60,279 bases of DNA from contig BBDJ01000034.1 of NCBI GenBank assembly GCA_001312325.1, positions 1-60,279 of the forward strand, given 5' to 3'. A model generated the notes under the pieces. It made no database searches and was not told where the DNA came from. It was given only the letters and a program-made list of their open reading frames with translations. Below are positions 1 through 9,430 of the stretch, one piece after another (within the stretch, counting starts at the first letter, position 1; each line of letters opens with the position of its first letter). The DNA comes from Lysinibacillus pakistanensis. GTDB lineage: Bacteria > Bacillota > Bacilli > Bacillales_A > Planococcaceae. Both the position numbers and the translations under genes were made by a program.

Positions 1-80
1 AGTGTACCATCAAATAAAGCTTGTGGTGAAAGAGCTATAATTTCTTCTAGTTCTGTGTTGCTAGGTTTTCTAATTTCCAT
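1..80 (-). CDS. N-terminus of a putative GNAT acetyltransferase (cut by window edge)
   Basis: Only the first 26 codons, read leftwards from an ATG at 78-80, lie in the window. A GGGAGGT ribosome binding site sits about 8 bases upstream. The peptide starts MEIRKPSNTELEEIIALSPQ and runs off the edge without a stop. The pattern of a short beta strand, a polar helix and a phrase like LSPQALFDGT resembles the start of Bacillus GNAT-fold N-acetyltransferases. The acetyl-CoA binding motif lies outside the window, so the family call is a resemblance only. Confidence 0.45.
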   Translation of the reverse strand, partial: MEIRKPSNTELEEIIALSPQALFDGT

Positions 81-303
81 ATATAATACCTCCCAATTCA
101 CTTACAAATATTATATATCAAATTCCAGTAATAGAAAAAAATAACTATCAAAGTAAATGTTTTGATAATGCCTATTTATTGCCATCTATCATGGAGTGGT
201 CTTATCGGTATTAACGATGGAATCATTAAACTTCTACATCTAAGTCCACAGCAAAAATAATTCCACGCCTACCATTATCAAGGAATTTCACATTCACCCT
301 TAG

Positions 304-579
304 TCCGTTGCTCCAACAAGTCCTATTTATGCTTTTAATAAAATTTTAGATCGGACTGGACTGCCAAAAACAACAATACATGGTTTAAGGCATACACATT
401 GCACTATCTTGTTAAACCGTGGACTCAATGTGAAAGTTATTGCTGAACGATTAGGCAATACACCCAAAATGATAATGGATGTATACGGCCATGTTCTAAA
501 GGAATTAGAAGCTGAATCTGTATCATTCTTTAGTCAAACTTTACAGGCTAGTGGGGCTAAAATTGGGGCTAATCATTAA
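304..579 (+). pseudogene. Remnant of a phage/ICE-type tyrosine recombinase (C-terminal catalytic part)
   Basis: A reading frame opens after a stop at 301-303 and has no plausible start codon. It ends at a TAA at 577-579. It carries the C-terminal catalytic signature of tyrosine recombinases: a HGLRHTH box (His-x-x-Arg), the ERLGNT segment, and a VYGHV box whose Tyr would be the nucleophile. The tail (SGAKIGANH) resembles integrases of Gram-positive phages and integrative elements. The N-terminal DNA-binding domain and the first catalytic Arg are absent, and nothing phage-like lies beside it. This looks like a decayed integrase left by a lost element. Confidence 0.8.
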
Positions 580-674
580 CGTATATGGCGGAAACCATTG
601 CTATAACAAGATTCCCCAACCACATTATGCTATACTATTTCTATTATCGAAATAATTAGAAAGAGGGATGTTAG

Positions 675-2055
675 ATGACAAATTTACAGCAATTAGATGC
701 TTACTTCGCAGAACAACGTGAGGAGCATTTGAATGAATTAAAGGAATTTTTACGTATTCCTAGTATTAGCTCTTTATCTGAGCATAAAGGTGATATTCAA
801 AATGCCGCACAATGGCTGGCTAATGCGTTTGACAAGCTAAATCTAGAAAATATCTCCATCACTCAAACTGCTGGACACCCTGTTGTTTATGCTGATTGGC
901 TTCATGCTGAAGGCAAACCGACTATTCTGTTTTATGGTCATTATGATGTACAGCCTGTGGATCCATTAAATTTATGGGATAGTAACCCTTTCGACCCTAC
1001 AATTCGAGACAATAAGCTATTTGCTCGTGGTGCCAGTGATGATAAAGGGCAAGTGTTTATGCATCTAAAAATGATTGAAGCATTATTTGCGACTACAGGG
1101 ACTTTACCCGTCAATGTTAAATTTATTTATGAGGCGAAGAAGAAATCGGAAGTCCTAATCTACCTGCCTTTGTAGAAGAGCATAAAGAAAAATTAGCAGC
1201 AGACTTAATTTTAATTTCTGATACTGGACTTTATGGTCCTGGTAAGCCTGCAGTATGCTATGGTTTACGTGGTTTAACAGGTATTCAAATTGACGTTCGT
1301 GGAGCTAAAGGTGATTTGCATTCTGGTCTTTACGGTGGAGGCGTACAAAATGCTATCCATGCATTAGCAGAAATTTTGGCATCCTTCCGTGATGAGCATG
1401 GCACCATTCAAGTTGAAGGCTTCTACGATAAAGTATTACCATTAACTGAAGAAGAACGTGAAGCATATCGTGCGCTTGGTTTCGATGAGGAGTCAGTGAA
1501 GAATGAGGTTGGCGTCAAGGAATTATTCGGTGAGGCTGGTTATTCCTATTTAGAGCGTACTTGGGCACGTCCGACATTAGAGGTAAATGGTGTATTTGGT
1601 GGGTTCTCTGGCGAGGGCATTAAAACAGTCCTTCCTGCTGAGGCTGGCGCTAAAATCACATGCCGTCTTGTGCCAAATCAAGAACCCGAAGAAATTGTAG
1701 CACTGTTAAAGCGCATGTTGAAAAACATAAGCCAACTGGTGTTGAAGTGGCAATCTCTGAATTCGATAAAGGGCGTCCATTCTTAACACCATTTGACCAC
1801 CCATTCATCCAAGCTGCTGGTCGATCATATGAAAAAGTTTATAATGTCACAACTGCCTATACACGTGGCGGTGGATCAATCCCTATCGTGGCAGCCTTTG
1901 ATGAAATTTTAGAATTACCAGTCGTATTAATGGGCTTTGGTTTGTCTAGTGAAAACTTCCATGCACCAAATGAACATTTCCATTTAGAAAACTTCGATAA
2001 AGGACTGCGCGTTTTAAGCGATTATTTATTTGAAGTGGCTGCATTACAAAAATAA
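675..2055 (+). CDS. M20 family dipeptidase (two frameshifts)
   Basis: Cytoplasmic zinc-dependent dipeptidase of the M20/M28 superfamily, about 460 aa once repaired, which is the normal family length. An AAGAGGGATG-type ribosome binding site precedes the ATG at 675. Metal-site motifs are readable across three frames: YGHYDVQP (His and Asp), RGASDDKGQ (bridging Asp), LISDTG (Asp) and the C-terminal PNEHFHLE (His). The catalytic Glu pair lies in GEEEIGSPN, which is recovered only if one missing base is restored near 1133. A second missing A near 1706-1711 separates the LVPNQEPEEIVALLK part from AHVEKHKPTGV. Both lesions look like base-calling errors. An intrinsic terminator follows at 2069-2103. 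Confidence 0.9.
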
Positions 2056-2068
2056 CTTTAAGAAAATC

Positions 2069-2103
2069 AAAATCCCCTCATCACTATAAGCGAGGGGATT
2101 TTA
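2069..2103. terminator. Bidirectional intrinsic terminator between dipeptidase and nitroreductase genes
   Basis: Inverted repeat AAAATCCCCTC ... GAGGGGATTTT with a 12-base loop. It has T/A tracts on both sides and serves the two convergent genes. Confidence 0.85.
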
Positions 2104-2108
2104 TGATT

Positions 2109-2682
2109 TTATTGGCCAAAAATCGTCACAATATCTTCTGATTTTTTTCGTTCTTTTCCTTTTGGGACTTCATCAAAATAGCCAACTTGCAGCATTGCAA
2201 TGACACGTTCACCAGGCTGCACTTTTAAAGCCTCACGGAATTTTGGTTGATCTAAGAAAGCAGGTGTTTTCCAGCAAGAACCAATCCCTCTATCCCATGC
2301 TAGCAATTGAATATTTTGAATAAAGATACTCGCTGCAGCGTAATCTTCTAAACGCTCTTTTTGACGAGCATCCTCTGGAACGATGATAAAAGCATAGCCC
2401 CCTGCTAATGTGAATTTTGTCATTTGCTTTGTTAATTCCTCATTAGAAAGCTCTTGCCATTTGGGTACCGTTAAATCACGCAATAAATCGTGAAGCGCAT
2501 ATAACTCCTTACCACATGCAACAACTAAACGCCATGGCTCTCGATTCCCATGATTGGGTGCCCATACTGCATCATCAATAACCTCCAATAGGTCTTCACG
2601 ATCTACTGGCTGCCCATTAAATTTTTTTAATGGAACGACGCTGAATAATAGCATCCCTAACAGACAAAAATTGTTCGCTCAT
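2109..2682 (-). CDS. Nitroreductase family protein (frameshift near N-terminus)
   Basis: FMN-dependent NAD(P)H nitroreductase-fold oxidoreductase, 190 aa after repair. The true start is the ATG at 2680-2682, preceded by AGAAGGAGAT. The first 18 residues (MSEQFLSVRDAIIQRRSIKK) are in another frame because the T7 run at 2622-2628 has one base too many. Family signatures are RRSIKKF near the start, which is the usual FMN phosphate-binding Arg region, then APNHGNREPWRLVV, and in the C-terminal half IQNIQLLAWDRGIGSCW, the helix that lines the flavin pocket. It resembles the YdjA/YfkO-like class of small nitroreductases. The physiological substrate cannot be told from sequence. Confidence 0.88.
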
Positions 2683-2781
2683 AGTATACTATCTCCTTCT
2701 ATAACATTACATCGTATTATAATGGATCTCTTCTATCTTCCACATTATCACAAAATGATGAGCTTTAAAACAGCTATCTTT

Positions 2782-3277
2782 TTAAGCAAAACTATCATCA
2801 ATATGGTAGAAATAATAAGCCATGTTTGGTGTATAGGCTGTAGAATCCTCATAAAGATATGATCGATTAATACTATCTGAAGTATGAGCATTCACGTAAG
2901 GAACACCATCCTGAATACTTGTCACAATAACAGAATGGTCAATTCTTCCATCCCCCTGGAAATCATAAAAAAATCACATCACCAAGATCCAAATCTTCAG
3001 CGGATTGAACCCTCCTTCCCTTCAGTCCGGTTTTTGAACCTTCCAAATACCATCTCAAGGAATGTGCAACAGACCAGCTAAAGCTCCAATTGCCCTGTTG
3101 AATCCACCAGCCTCTATCCCTACTCGGTGCTCCTCGCATAGGCGCTCCACCAGCAAGTAAGCATTGGGATATATAATTCGTACAATCAACCGTAAAGTTT
3201 GGAAATGCCGGATTTCGTCTGTTCCACCATAAATTTGCGTACTGTACAGCAGCCTGCCTGTTATACATGTTCGCCAC
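2782..3277 (-). CDS. Amidase-domain (Amidase_6-like) cell-wall hydrolase, 164 aa (frameshift)
   Basis: Small protein with an amidase domain of the type found in Bacillus sporulation and cell-wall proteins. No signal peptide is seen. The likely start is the GTG at 3275-3277 (VANMYNRQ), with AAGGAGGG seven bases upstream; the ATG nine bases on is an alternative. Key motifs are YANLWWNRRNPAFPNF, VDCTNYISQCLLAGGAPM with the catalytic-type Cys, and after the frameshift GDGRIDHSVIV with the His, then VPYVNAHTSD. The frame breaks at the A7 run 2967-2973, which should hold six bases. Repair extends the protein to a TAA at 2782-2784. Substrate is presumably a peptidoglycan stem peptide or glycan amide (inference from family). 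Confidence 0.8.
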
Positions 3278-3450
3278 GCCTTCCCTCCTTCTGTTCATAA
3301 TATGTAGACAGTGGGATTTCTATTAATTAGGTCCTTATTCGCATAATTGATGAAAGAGGTCTGATTTAACACTATCTTTTCCAATTTTAAGATAGTTTTT
3401 GCTACAATAAGGGTAACGAAGTATAGACTTTTATTTTATGACCAGAAGGG

Positions 3451-4481
3451 ATGTTGAATGTGAAGCAGCATGCTGAAAAGGAGATTTTACAAACCACTCT
3501 TTTATGCGATAAAAAGGGTAATTTAAATCCAGCAGCCATTGGATTTGCACGAAAGCCTCTTATAAACAGCAATTTAAGTGGCCATATCATGCGCAAAAAG
3601 AAATGGAACTATTGGTGTGTCTACGGTGATGAAATATTATTCTCTGCGACTATCAGTCATCTAGACTACGCAGCGGTCTGCTTCGTCTATTTCCTTGAAT
3701 ATGAAACTCAGCGCTACTTTGAAAAAACGATAACGATACCATTGGGCGGAAAGCTAAAAATGCCTACTCAAGTGTAGAATCAGTAACATTCAAAAATAGT
3801 GAAATGATGATTGATATGACCTATATCCAAAATGAAACGCATCTATCTGTTTCAATCCCAAACTTTGATGGAGATCTTTTACGTGCAAAGCTTATCATTC
3901 AGCATCCACCTACAGATGAAACCTTAAATGTAGTCATCCCTTGGAACCGTAAAACCTTTCAATTTACAGGAAAGCATCATACACTTCCTACTTCAGGTGT
4001 TGTGACAATCGGTACTCGCCGCTATACATTTTCTCCAGAGGAGAACTTTGCGGTTTTAGATTATGGTCGAGGAATTTGGCCGCGTGAGGCTACTTGGAAT
4101 TGGGGAATGGCTTCGCAACGTGTTCGAGGTAGACGTATTGGTCTAAATTTAGGCGGAAAATGGACCGATGGAACTGGCATGACAGAGAATGCCGTTTTCG
4201 TCGATGGTAAAATGACTAAAATTCATGAAGATTTATTGTTCCATTATGATCAAGAGGATTATATGCAACGTTGGAAAGTCAAAACTAAATTTTCCAATCA
4301 AGTTTCACTTACGTTCTCCCCATTTTTCGAGCGAGTTTCTACAACAAATGCGGGACTTGTAAAATCTGAGGTACATCAAATGTTCGGCTATTACGACGGT
4401 TCGGTTTTACTAGACAACGGAGAAACACTTATCATTCGACAGATGCTCGGCTGTATCGAAGAGCATCGTGCGAAATGGTAA
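3451..4481 (+). CDS. DUF2804 domain-containing protein (frameshift)
   Basis: About 343 aa after repair of a single missing base near 3762. The protein is all-beta in appearance, soluble, without a signal peptide. The C-terminal half holds the family's recognisable segment LDYGRGIWPREATWNWG followed by GRRIGLNLGGKWTDGTG. No biochemical role is established for the family to my knowledge; similarity to lipocalin-like or carotenoid 1,2-hydratase-like beta barrels is plausible but not shown here. It is transcribed towards the GDPD gene and shares a bidirectional terminator with it. Confidence 0.82.
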
Positions 4482-4494
4482 TTTGCTAGGATTT

Positions 4495-4527
4495 AGAGCG
4501 CTGATATTAAAATATATCAGCGCTCTC
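4495..4527. terminator. Bidirectional intrinsic terminator
   Basis: Near-perfect inverted repeat AGAGCGCTGATAT ... ATATCAGCGCTCT with a short A/T loop between convergent genes. Confidence 0.75.
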
Positions 4528-4535
4528 TCCCACAT

Positions 4536-5267
4536 TCATGCCTTTTTCTGCCCACTTAATCCAGTCATAATCTTCTCTGGATCATCTGTAAATATTGCTC
4601 CTATACCAAGTCCCTGTAAATGCTCAGCTTGCACGACATCATTCACTGTATACACCCGTACAAGCGCTCCTTCCTGCAAAGCCTTATCAACAGATTTACA
4701 ATATGCTGCTGGTAAGTTAACATGGATTGCATTTGCTGGAATTTGAGCAGCATAGCCGTTAAAATCAATTAAAACTTCAGCAAATAAAGCTGCAGTTTCA
4801 ATATAGGGTGCCATCAGTGAGATAATTTGTATCGATTCATGATTAAAGGAGGAAATGATCACTCTTTCTGTCATTTGATGTGCAGCTACTACCTTCATTA
4901 CAAGAGCTTCAATCCCGTTATATGGTATCACATCTGTCTTAAGCTCAATATTAATACGATGATTTGTACCTGCAAATAGTTCAAGTATTTCACTCAAAGT
5001 TGGAATACTTTCACCTTCAAATTCCACAGAAAACCATGAACCAAAATCAAATCCGCGCAACTGCTGTAAGGTATAATCTTTAACATAGCCACAGCCATTG
5101 GATGTCCGATCAATTGTTTCATCATGAATGACCACTAGCTCGCCATCAGCTGTTACATGGACATCTAACTCGATACCTGCAATGGGAAGCCTCGATGCTG
5201 CGCGAAATGCAGCAGCCGTATTTTCAGGGTAATGTGCAGAAACGCCTCTATGTGCGAAAATATCCAA
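4536..5267 (-). CDS. Glycerophosphodiester phosphodiesterase (GDPD/UgpQ type)
   Basis: Intracellular phosphodiesterase that would release glycerol-3-phosphate from glycerophosphodiesters. No signal peptide, 243 aa, intact. Family motifs are at the start: FAHRGVSAHYPENT (catalytic His and Arg), GIELDVHVTADGELVVIHDE (metal-binding Glu and Asp, second catalytic His) and RTSNGCG. The C-terminal half has INIELK and the terminal VNDVVQAEHLQGLGIGAIFTDDP typical of the TIM barrel end. I prefer a TTG start at 5265-5267, because AAAGGGGGG lies about 7 bases before it and the homology starts there. A longer reading from 5312 is open. Confidence 0.9.
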   Translation of the reverse strand: MDIFAHRGVSAHYPENTAAAFRAASRLPIAGIELDVHVTADGELVVIHDETIDRTSNGCGYVKDYTLQQLRGFDFGSWFSVEFEGESIPTLSEILELFAGTNHRINIELKTDVIPYNGIEALVMKVVAAHQMTERVIISSFNHESIQIISLMAPYIETAALFAEVLIDFNGYAAQIPANAIHVNLPAAYCKSVDKALQEGALVRVYTVNDVVQAEHLQGLGIGAIFTDDPEKIMTGLSGQKKA

Positions 5268-5453
5268 AGCTATACCCCCCTTTGATATCTTTTTATTTGA
5301 TAAAATTGCCAATTATATGTTCGAACAATTTTTCTTGCCCCTAAATCTAATAGTAACATAATTAGCCTATTTCGCTTTCACTTGATGGTAAATATTATAT
5401 ATAGTAGTATGATAATCTACTTTGAAATTGTAAGTACTTAGGAGGTGCTAAAA

Positions 5454-7684
5454 ATGACTGCACAACATCCAGATTTTCAGGCTGAGGTGGAATGGCTGAC
5501 CTTTACTAAAAATTATATGCAACAAATTTTAAGTGAATCGCGAAGAGATTTGCAATCAGCGCAGGAAAATATCCGGAAATCAATGGCAGATCTTGATTAC
5601 TTAGACTCTAGTTTGAGTTATTTAAATATCCTTGCCAACGCCCGATTTTTTTGAAATGGCTCGAAACCAGAAAGAAGGCTTAGAGGCTGTTCAAAAGAAA
5701 CCGTATTTTGCCAGAATCCATTTTCAAAAGACTGGTGATCCAGAGGAGTTTCTTTATATCGGCAAAACCTCATTATTCCATCGAGAGACACACGAGCCAA
5801 TTATTGTAGATTGGCGTTCACCAGTTGCTAACGTCTATTACGATGGGCGACTTGGTGATATGGAGTATGATGTTCGAGGGGAAATCCATAAAGGTCACCT
5901 ATTTGCCAAGCGTCAATATAAAATCGAAAATGGTGAATTGCTTGATATTCGGGATATTGATTTAACGACCAATGATGAATTACTCCAAGAAGCATTAGCT
6001 GGTAAGGCAGATGTACGTTTAACAGAAATCGTCTCAACTATTCAAAAAGAACAGAATGAAATTATTCGAGCACATCTTCGTCAGCCTATTATCGTACAGG
6101 GTGCTGCTGGTAGCGGAAAAACAACGATAGCTCTCCATCGAATCTCTTACTTCCTCTATACTATGGGCGAGCATTTTAACCCTGAACAGCTCATGATATT
6201 AGCACCAAATAAGCTATTTATCGATTATATTGGTGACGTATTGCCAGAACTTGGCGTTGATAAAATTTGCCAAACAACCTTTTCGGATTATGTCCTTGCT
6301 GCCACTAAGCTTAAGCTAAAACTTCAAAACCCTAATGAGCAGTTAGAAACGCTTGTTGCCGGTGAATCTCAGCAGTCCACTGCTTGGATATCTGAGATGA
6401 AGGGCTCACTTTATTATCGTGACGTTATAGAGCGTTATGTTCAAAAGCTGGAGCAGGGAATCGCTGAGCAATTTGAGGATGTATTCATCGAAAAATATTG
6501 TATTATGCGCGCTTCCCATCTAAAGAAGCTATTCTTATATGAATTTTCTTATATGCCTATTGAAAAACGGCTTGATCATATTAAAAAGATTTTAGCTAGC
6601 CATGTGCGCCAAAAGAAGCAAGCCGTCTTACATATGTTGCATAAGAAATATGATGAAGCTCTTGGCAAAGCTTTGAATGGAATTCGAGATGATGACAAAC
6701 GTCGTCGTGTCGTAACAAAATTTATTGATGAGCGGGATGAACGAATACCCGCCATCGAAAAAGAGGCTAAATCCACAGCAACTGTTTATATGCGTCGTTT
6801 CTCTAAACATAATATAAAAACACTATATCGCACCCTACTTACAAAAGCTGAGCTTTTAGCAGAGCTTGCACCGGAGTGGCATTACCTTGAACAACAGCAG
6901 TTTTTACAGGCTCATCTAAAGGAACAATGGGTTCTTGAAGATTTAGCCGCATTGTATTATTTACAGGCTCGCTTAAAGGGTATTTCAGATGAATGGAAAA
7001 TGCGGGTGGTTTTTATTGATGAAGTACAGGACTATAGTTTATTCCAGCTTGCTGCTTTAAAATCTGGACTTGAGACAGATATGTTTACAATGGTAGGTGA
7101 TTTAGCCCAAGGTATTCATAGTTATCGTTCACTAACTGCCTGGGAGCCTGTCCAACAGTTATTTCCTCGTGCAAGCTTTAGAACACTTCAAAAAAAGTTA
7201 CCGTACAACCATTGAAATCATGGAGGTCGCAAATAAGGTTTTAGCCCAAATGGAAGAACAGCTACCCCTTGTGGAGCCTGTAGTTCGTCATGGCAATGCG
7301 CCAACCTTCATACAAGCAAATACATTCGATGCTCTGAAAATTAAATCAATTTTTGAATCAATACGAACGAAAGGACATCGATCCATTGCGTTAATTTGTA
7401 AAACGTCAATAGAGGCGCTCAAAATGCAGAAAACTTTAACTGACCATAAGATAAATGCCCAACTGCTAACAGAAAACGATTCCATTGATCAGGAATTATT
7501 ACTTGTAGTGCCAAGCCATTTAGCAAAGGGTCTTGAATTTGATGCAGTCATCATCGCAGCGTTCGATACACCTTTCTATGATACAAAACTTGACAGAAAG
7601 CTACTATATGTGGCACTTACACGAGCAATGCATGAACTCTATTTAATCGGTCCAGCAAAAGAAGCGTTTCTTTTAGAAAGCTAA
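5454..7684 (+). CDS. helD: HelD-like RNA polymerase recycling ATPase / UvrD-like helicase (two frameshifts)
   Basis: Superfamily 1 ATPase close to Bacillus HelD, which binds RNA polymerase and removes stalled or post-termination complexes. Repaired length is 742 aa, near the 774 aa of B. subtilis HelD. The ATG at 5454 has GGAGGTG upstream. Order: N-terminal coiled coil (about residues 1-65), the HelD-specific segment IVDWRSPVANVYYDG, Walker A VQGAAGSGKTTIALHR, Walker B VVFIDEVQDYS, motif III MVGDLAQGIHSYR, and C-terminal LLVVPSHLAKGLEFDAVII and YVALTRAMHELYLI. Frames break at T7 5646-5652 and A7 7190-7196; one base fewer in each restores the protein. A terminator follows. Confidence 0.93.
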
Positions 7685-7700
7685 AATTCCCATTCGTAAT

Positions 7701-7727
7701 AAAAAGTCGCTATTTGGGCGACTTTTT
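7701..7727 (+). terminator. Intrinsic terminator of helD
   Basis: AAAAAGTCGC ... GCGACTTTTT hairpin with a short loop, 20 bases after the helD stop. Confidence 0.8.
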
Positions 7728-7741
7728 AAAATGCTCCTTTA

Positions 7742-7864
7742 TTAATTCCGAGGTGGTAAACGGTAAAACTTCCCTCGGGCTAAATACGCTTTAATAACTT
7801 TCCACCATGAGCTAGGTGCTTCCTTTGGAGGAGACTTCTTTTTAGGCAATGCTGGCATGCGCAC
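7742..7864 (-). CDS. Small basic, Pro-rich hypothetical protein (40 aa)
   Basis: Short leftward reading frame with a GTG start at 7862-7864 (or the ATG two codons on) and a GGAG box 9 bases before it. The peptide is MRMPALPKKKSPPKEAPSSW followed by WKVIKAYLARGKFY and a short Pro/Arg tail. It has 10 Lys or Arg residues, a Pro/Lys-rich N-terminus and one amphipathic helix. No family is recognised. It lies convergent to helD. Confidence rests on a fair ribosome binding site and protein-like composition only. Confidence 0.4.
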   Translation of the reverse strand: MRMPALPKKKSPPKEAPSSWWKVIKAYLARGKFYRLPPRN

Positions 7865-7953
7865 GAGTAACGACTCCTTTCATAGGGTTATTAATACTAT
7901 ATGAGGATAGTAGGTATTTATGATAAAAAAAGCAGTGTTAAATTCTTTCATAT

Positions 7954-7992
7954 AAAAAAAGTAAGGAGTTTTTTTTACTTTTGCTCCTTACC
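7954..7992 (-). terminator. Intrinsic terminator of the double-GNAT gene
   Basis: On the minus strand GTAAGGAG ... CTCCTTAC is followed by seven Ts, just downstream of the gene ending at 8000. Confidence 0.85.
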
Positions 7993-7999
7993 ATTCTTT

Positions 8000-8866
8000 C
8001 TAATGCCTTACATAATAATCGATTTGCTGTGCCTTCATAAAGCCAGCCTTTTCATAAACAGAAAGGGCTTTTCCATTATCAATTTCTACATCAAGCATCA
8101 CAAATTTTGCTCCTATTTTACTTGCATAGTCCTTGGAAAAGGATAGCATTGCTGTACCAATGCCCTGCCCTTCACAATTTGGATGTACGGCCAATGCTGT
8201 GACCCATTGAATTTCATTTTCCTGAGCAGTTGTCACTGTTCCAACAACTTCACCGTCCTTGCGGGCTAGCCATAGCTTTCTGCCATTTGTAGATGTATTA
8301 AAGGCTATTAGTTCCTCAGACTCTTCTGGTAAATCTCCAAATGCTTCACTATAAATGGCAATCAACTCTGCCTGCTCACCTGCATACGGAGTAATTTCAA
8401 CATCCTTGCTTAACTTTACTGATTCTGCTCTTGTTTCTAAAGTTGCCTCTGAAAAGCTATATATAAAGCCTTTATTCTCAATAAACGTATGACCAAAGGG
8501 TGATCCATCTATTACTACAGCCAATTGCCCCTCTGCTCCACGCTCTTGAAGACCAGCCTGTAAAGCTTCCACTAAAGTGGTTCCGATTCCTTTTTGACGA
8601 TACGTAGGCGTTACTACCAGGGACCATTCATATGTATGTAGCCCCATTAAGTCTACAGCACTTGCTACTCCTACTAACACATCCTTATCATCTTCATAAG
8701 CAAGGACCATAAAGCCCTTTGTTTCAAAAGATCCCGCCATCGGAACTCCCAGCGCAGTTTCATATACACGATAATCATGTACGGTTGCTTCTTCACATAA
8801 TAAAGCTACTTCTTTTAATGTTTCCCCATCTAACGGAAAAGACACCGTCATCACTGAAATATTCAT
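8000..8866 (-). CDS. Tandem GNAT-domain N-acetyltransferase
   Basis: Intact 288-aa cytoplasmic protein made of two GNAT folds. The first acetyl-CoA binding loop is VVTPTYRQKGIGTTLVEAL (about residues 86-104). The second is LAVHPNCEGQGIGTAMLSF (about 226-244), followed by the usual strand and FVMLDVEIDNGKALSVYEKAGF near the C-terminus. Double-GNAT proteins usually keep one catalytic and one structural domain. Here both have the R/Q-x-x-G-x-G/A loop, although the second lacks the leading Arg. Substrate unknown. It is a single gene with its own terminator. Confidence 0.88.
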   Translation of the reverse strand: MNISVMTVSFPLDGETLKEVALLCEEATVHDYRVYETALGVPMAGSFETKGFMVLAYEDDKDVLVGVASAVDLMGLHTYEWSLVVTPTYRQKGIGTTLVEALQAGLQERGAEGQLAVVIDGSPFGHTFIENKGFIYSFSEATLETRAESVKLSKDVEITPYAGEQAELIAIYSEAFGDLPEESEELIAFNTSTNGRKLWLARKDGEVVGTVTTAQENEIQWVTALAVHPNCEGQGIGTAMLSFSKDYASKIGAKFVMLDVEIDNGKALSVYEKAGFMKAQQIDYYVRH

Positions 8867-8907
8867 CGTTTACTCCGTTCTTGAATCAGACTATTGCCCT
8901 ATTGTAG

Positions 8908-9212
8908 CAAGAAAGAAAATCAGCTTGCAACAAAATATAATAGTAACTTCTAATAATCAACTATTTTTCTATTAATATAAAGAAAATAAATGGATTTATA
9001 CAATCATTAATGACTATAATAACTGAAAACTACTATAATTTATAGATATAAATTCATACTAAGCGCTCTTATTCAGTATTTCAACTCTCCTAATAATTAT
9101 ACCATTTATACAAATAAATTACATTTCAGAATTAGAAAATTTCTTTATTTCAATTTGATTTTTTCGCCTGATAAACGACTCTTTTTCTATTTTTCTAACT
9201 TATGTTCAACCT
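8908..9212. other. AT-rich spacer without visible gene
   Basis: About 300 bases of very AT-rich sequence between two leftward units. I see no reading frame with a ribosome binding site. It must hold the promoter of the GNAT gene, but no clear -35/-10 pair stands out. Confidence 0.5.
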
Positions 9213-9247
9213 AAAAAAAGGAGCAATCCCAAAGAGAGATCACTCCT
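9213..9247 (-). terminator. Intrinsic terminator downstream of the BmrCD-like operon
   Basis: On the minus strand AAGGAGTGATC ... GATTGCTCCTT (two wobble pairs) is followed by a T7 tract. It lies about 185 bases beyond the last exporter gene, with a repeat element between. Confidence 0.65.
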
Positions 9248-9255
9248 TCCTATGA

Positions 9256-9425
9256 ATCAATCACGGCAAGTGTAATGCATCTGAATTTTTTTCAAGTGCG
9301 CTCGAAAAGCTCTTCTCCAAAATCTGTGGCATCTGCCCAAGAGAGGCTTTATCTTTATTCAGCGGACGATTTACAAAAACATTTTTTTCTTTCGCACAGC
9401 AAAAATTTGCAGAATCAAGATAAAA
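9256..9425. repeat. Mosaic intergenic repeat, copy 1
   Basis: Degenerate copy of the multi-module repeat described under findings. It shares GAATTTTTTTCAAG and CGAAAAGCTCTTCTC with the copy at 36.45 kb, then TTCAGCGGAC, and ends with TTTCGCACAGCAAAAATTTG followed by AATCAAGATAAA, the same terminal module as the copies at 31.5 and 36.5 kb. It has no coding capacity. Confidence 0.7.
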
Positions 9426-9430
9426 TAGCG

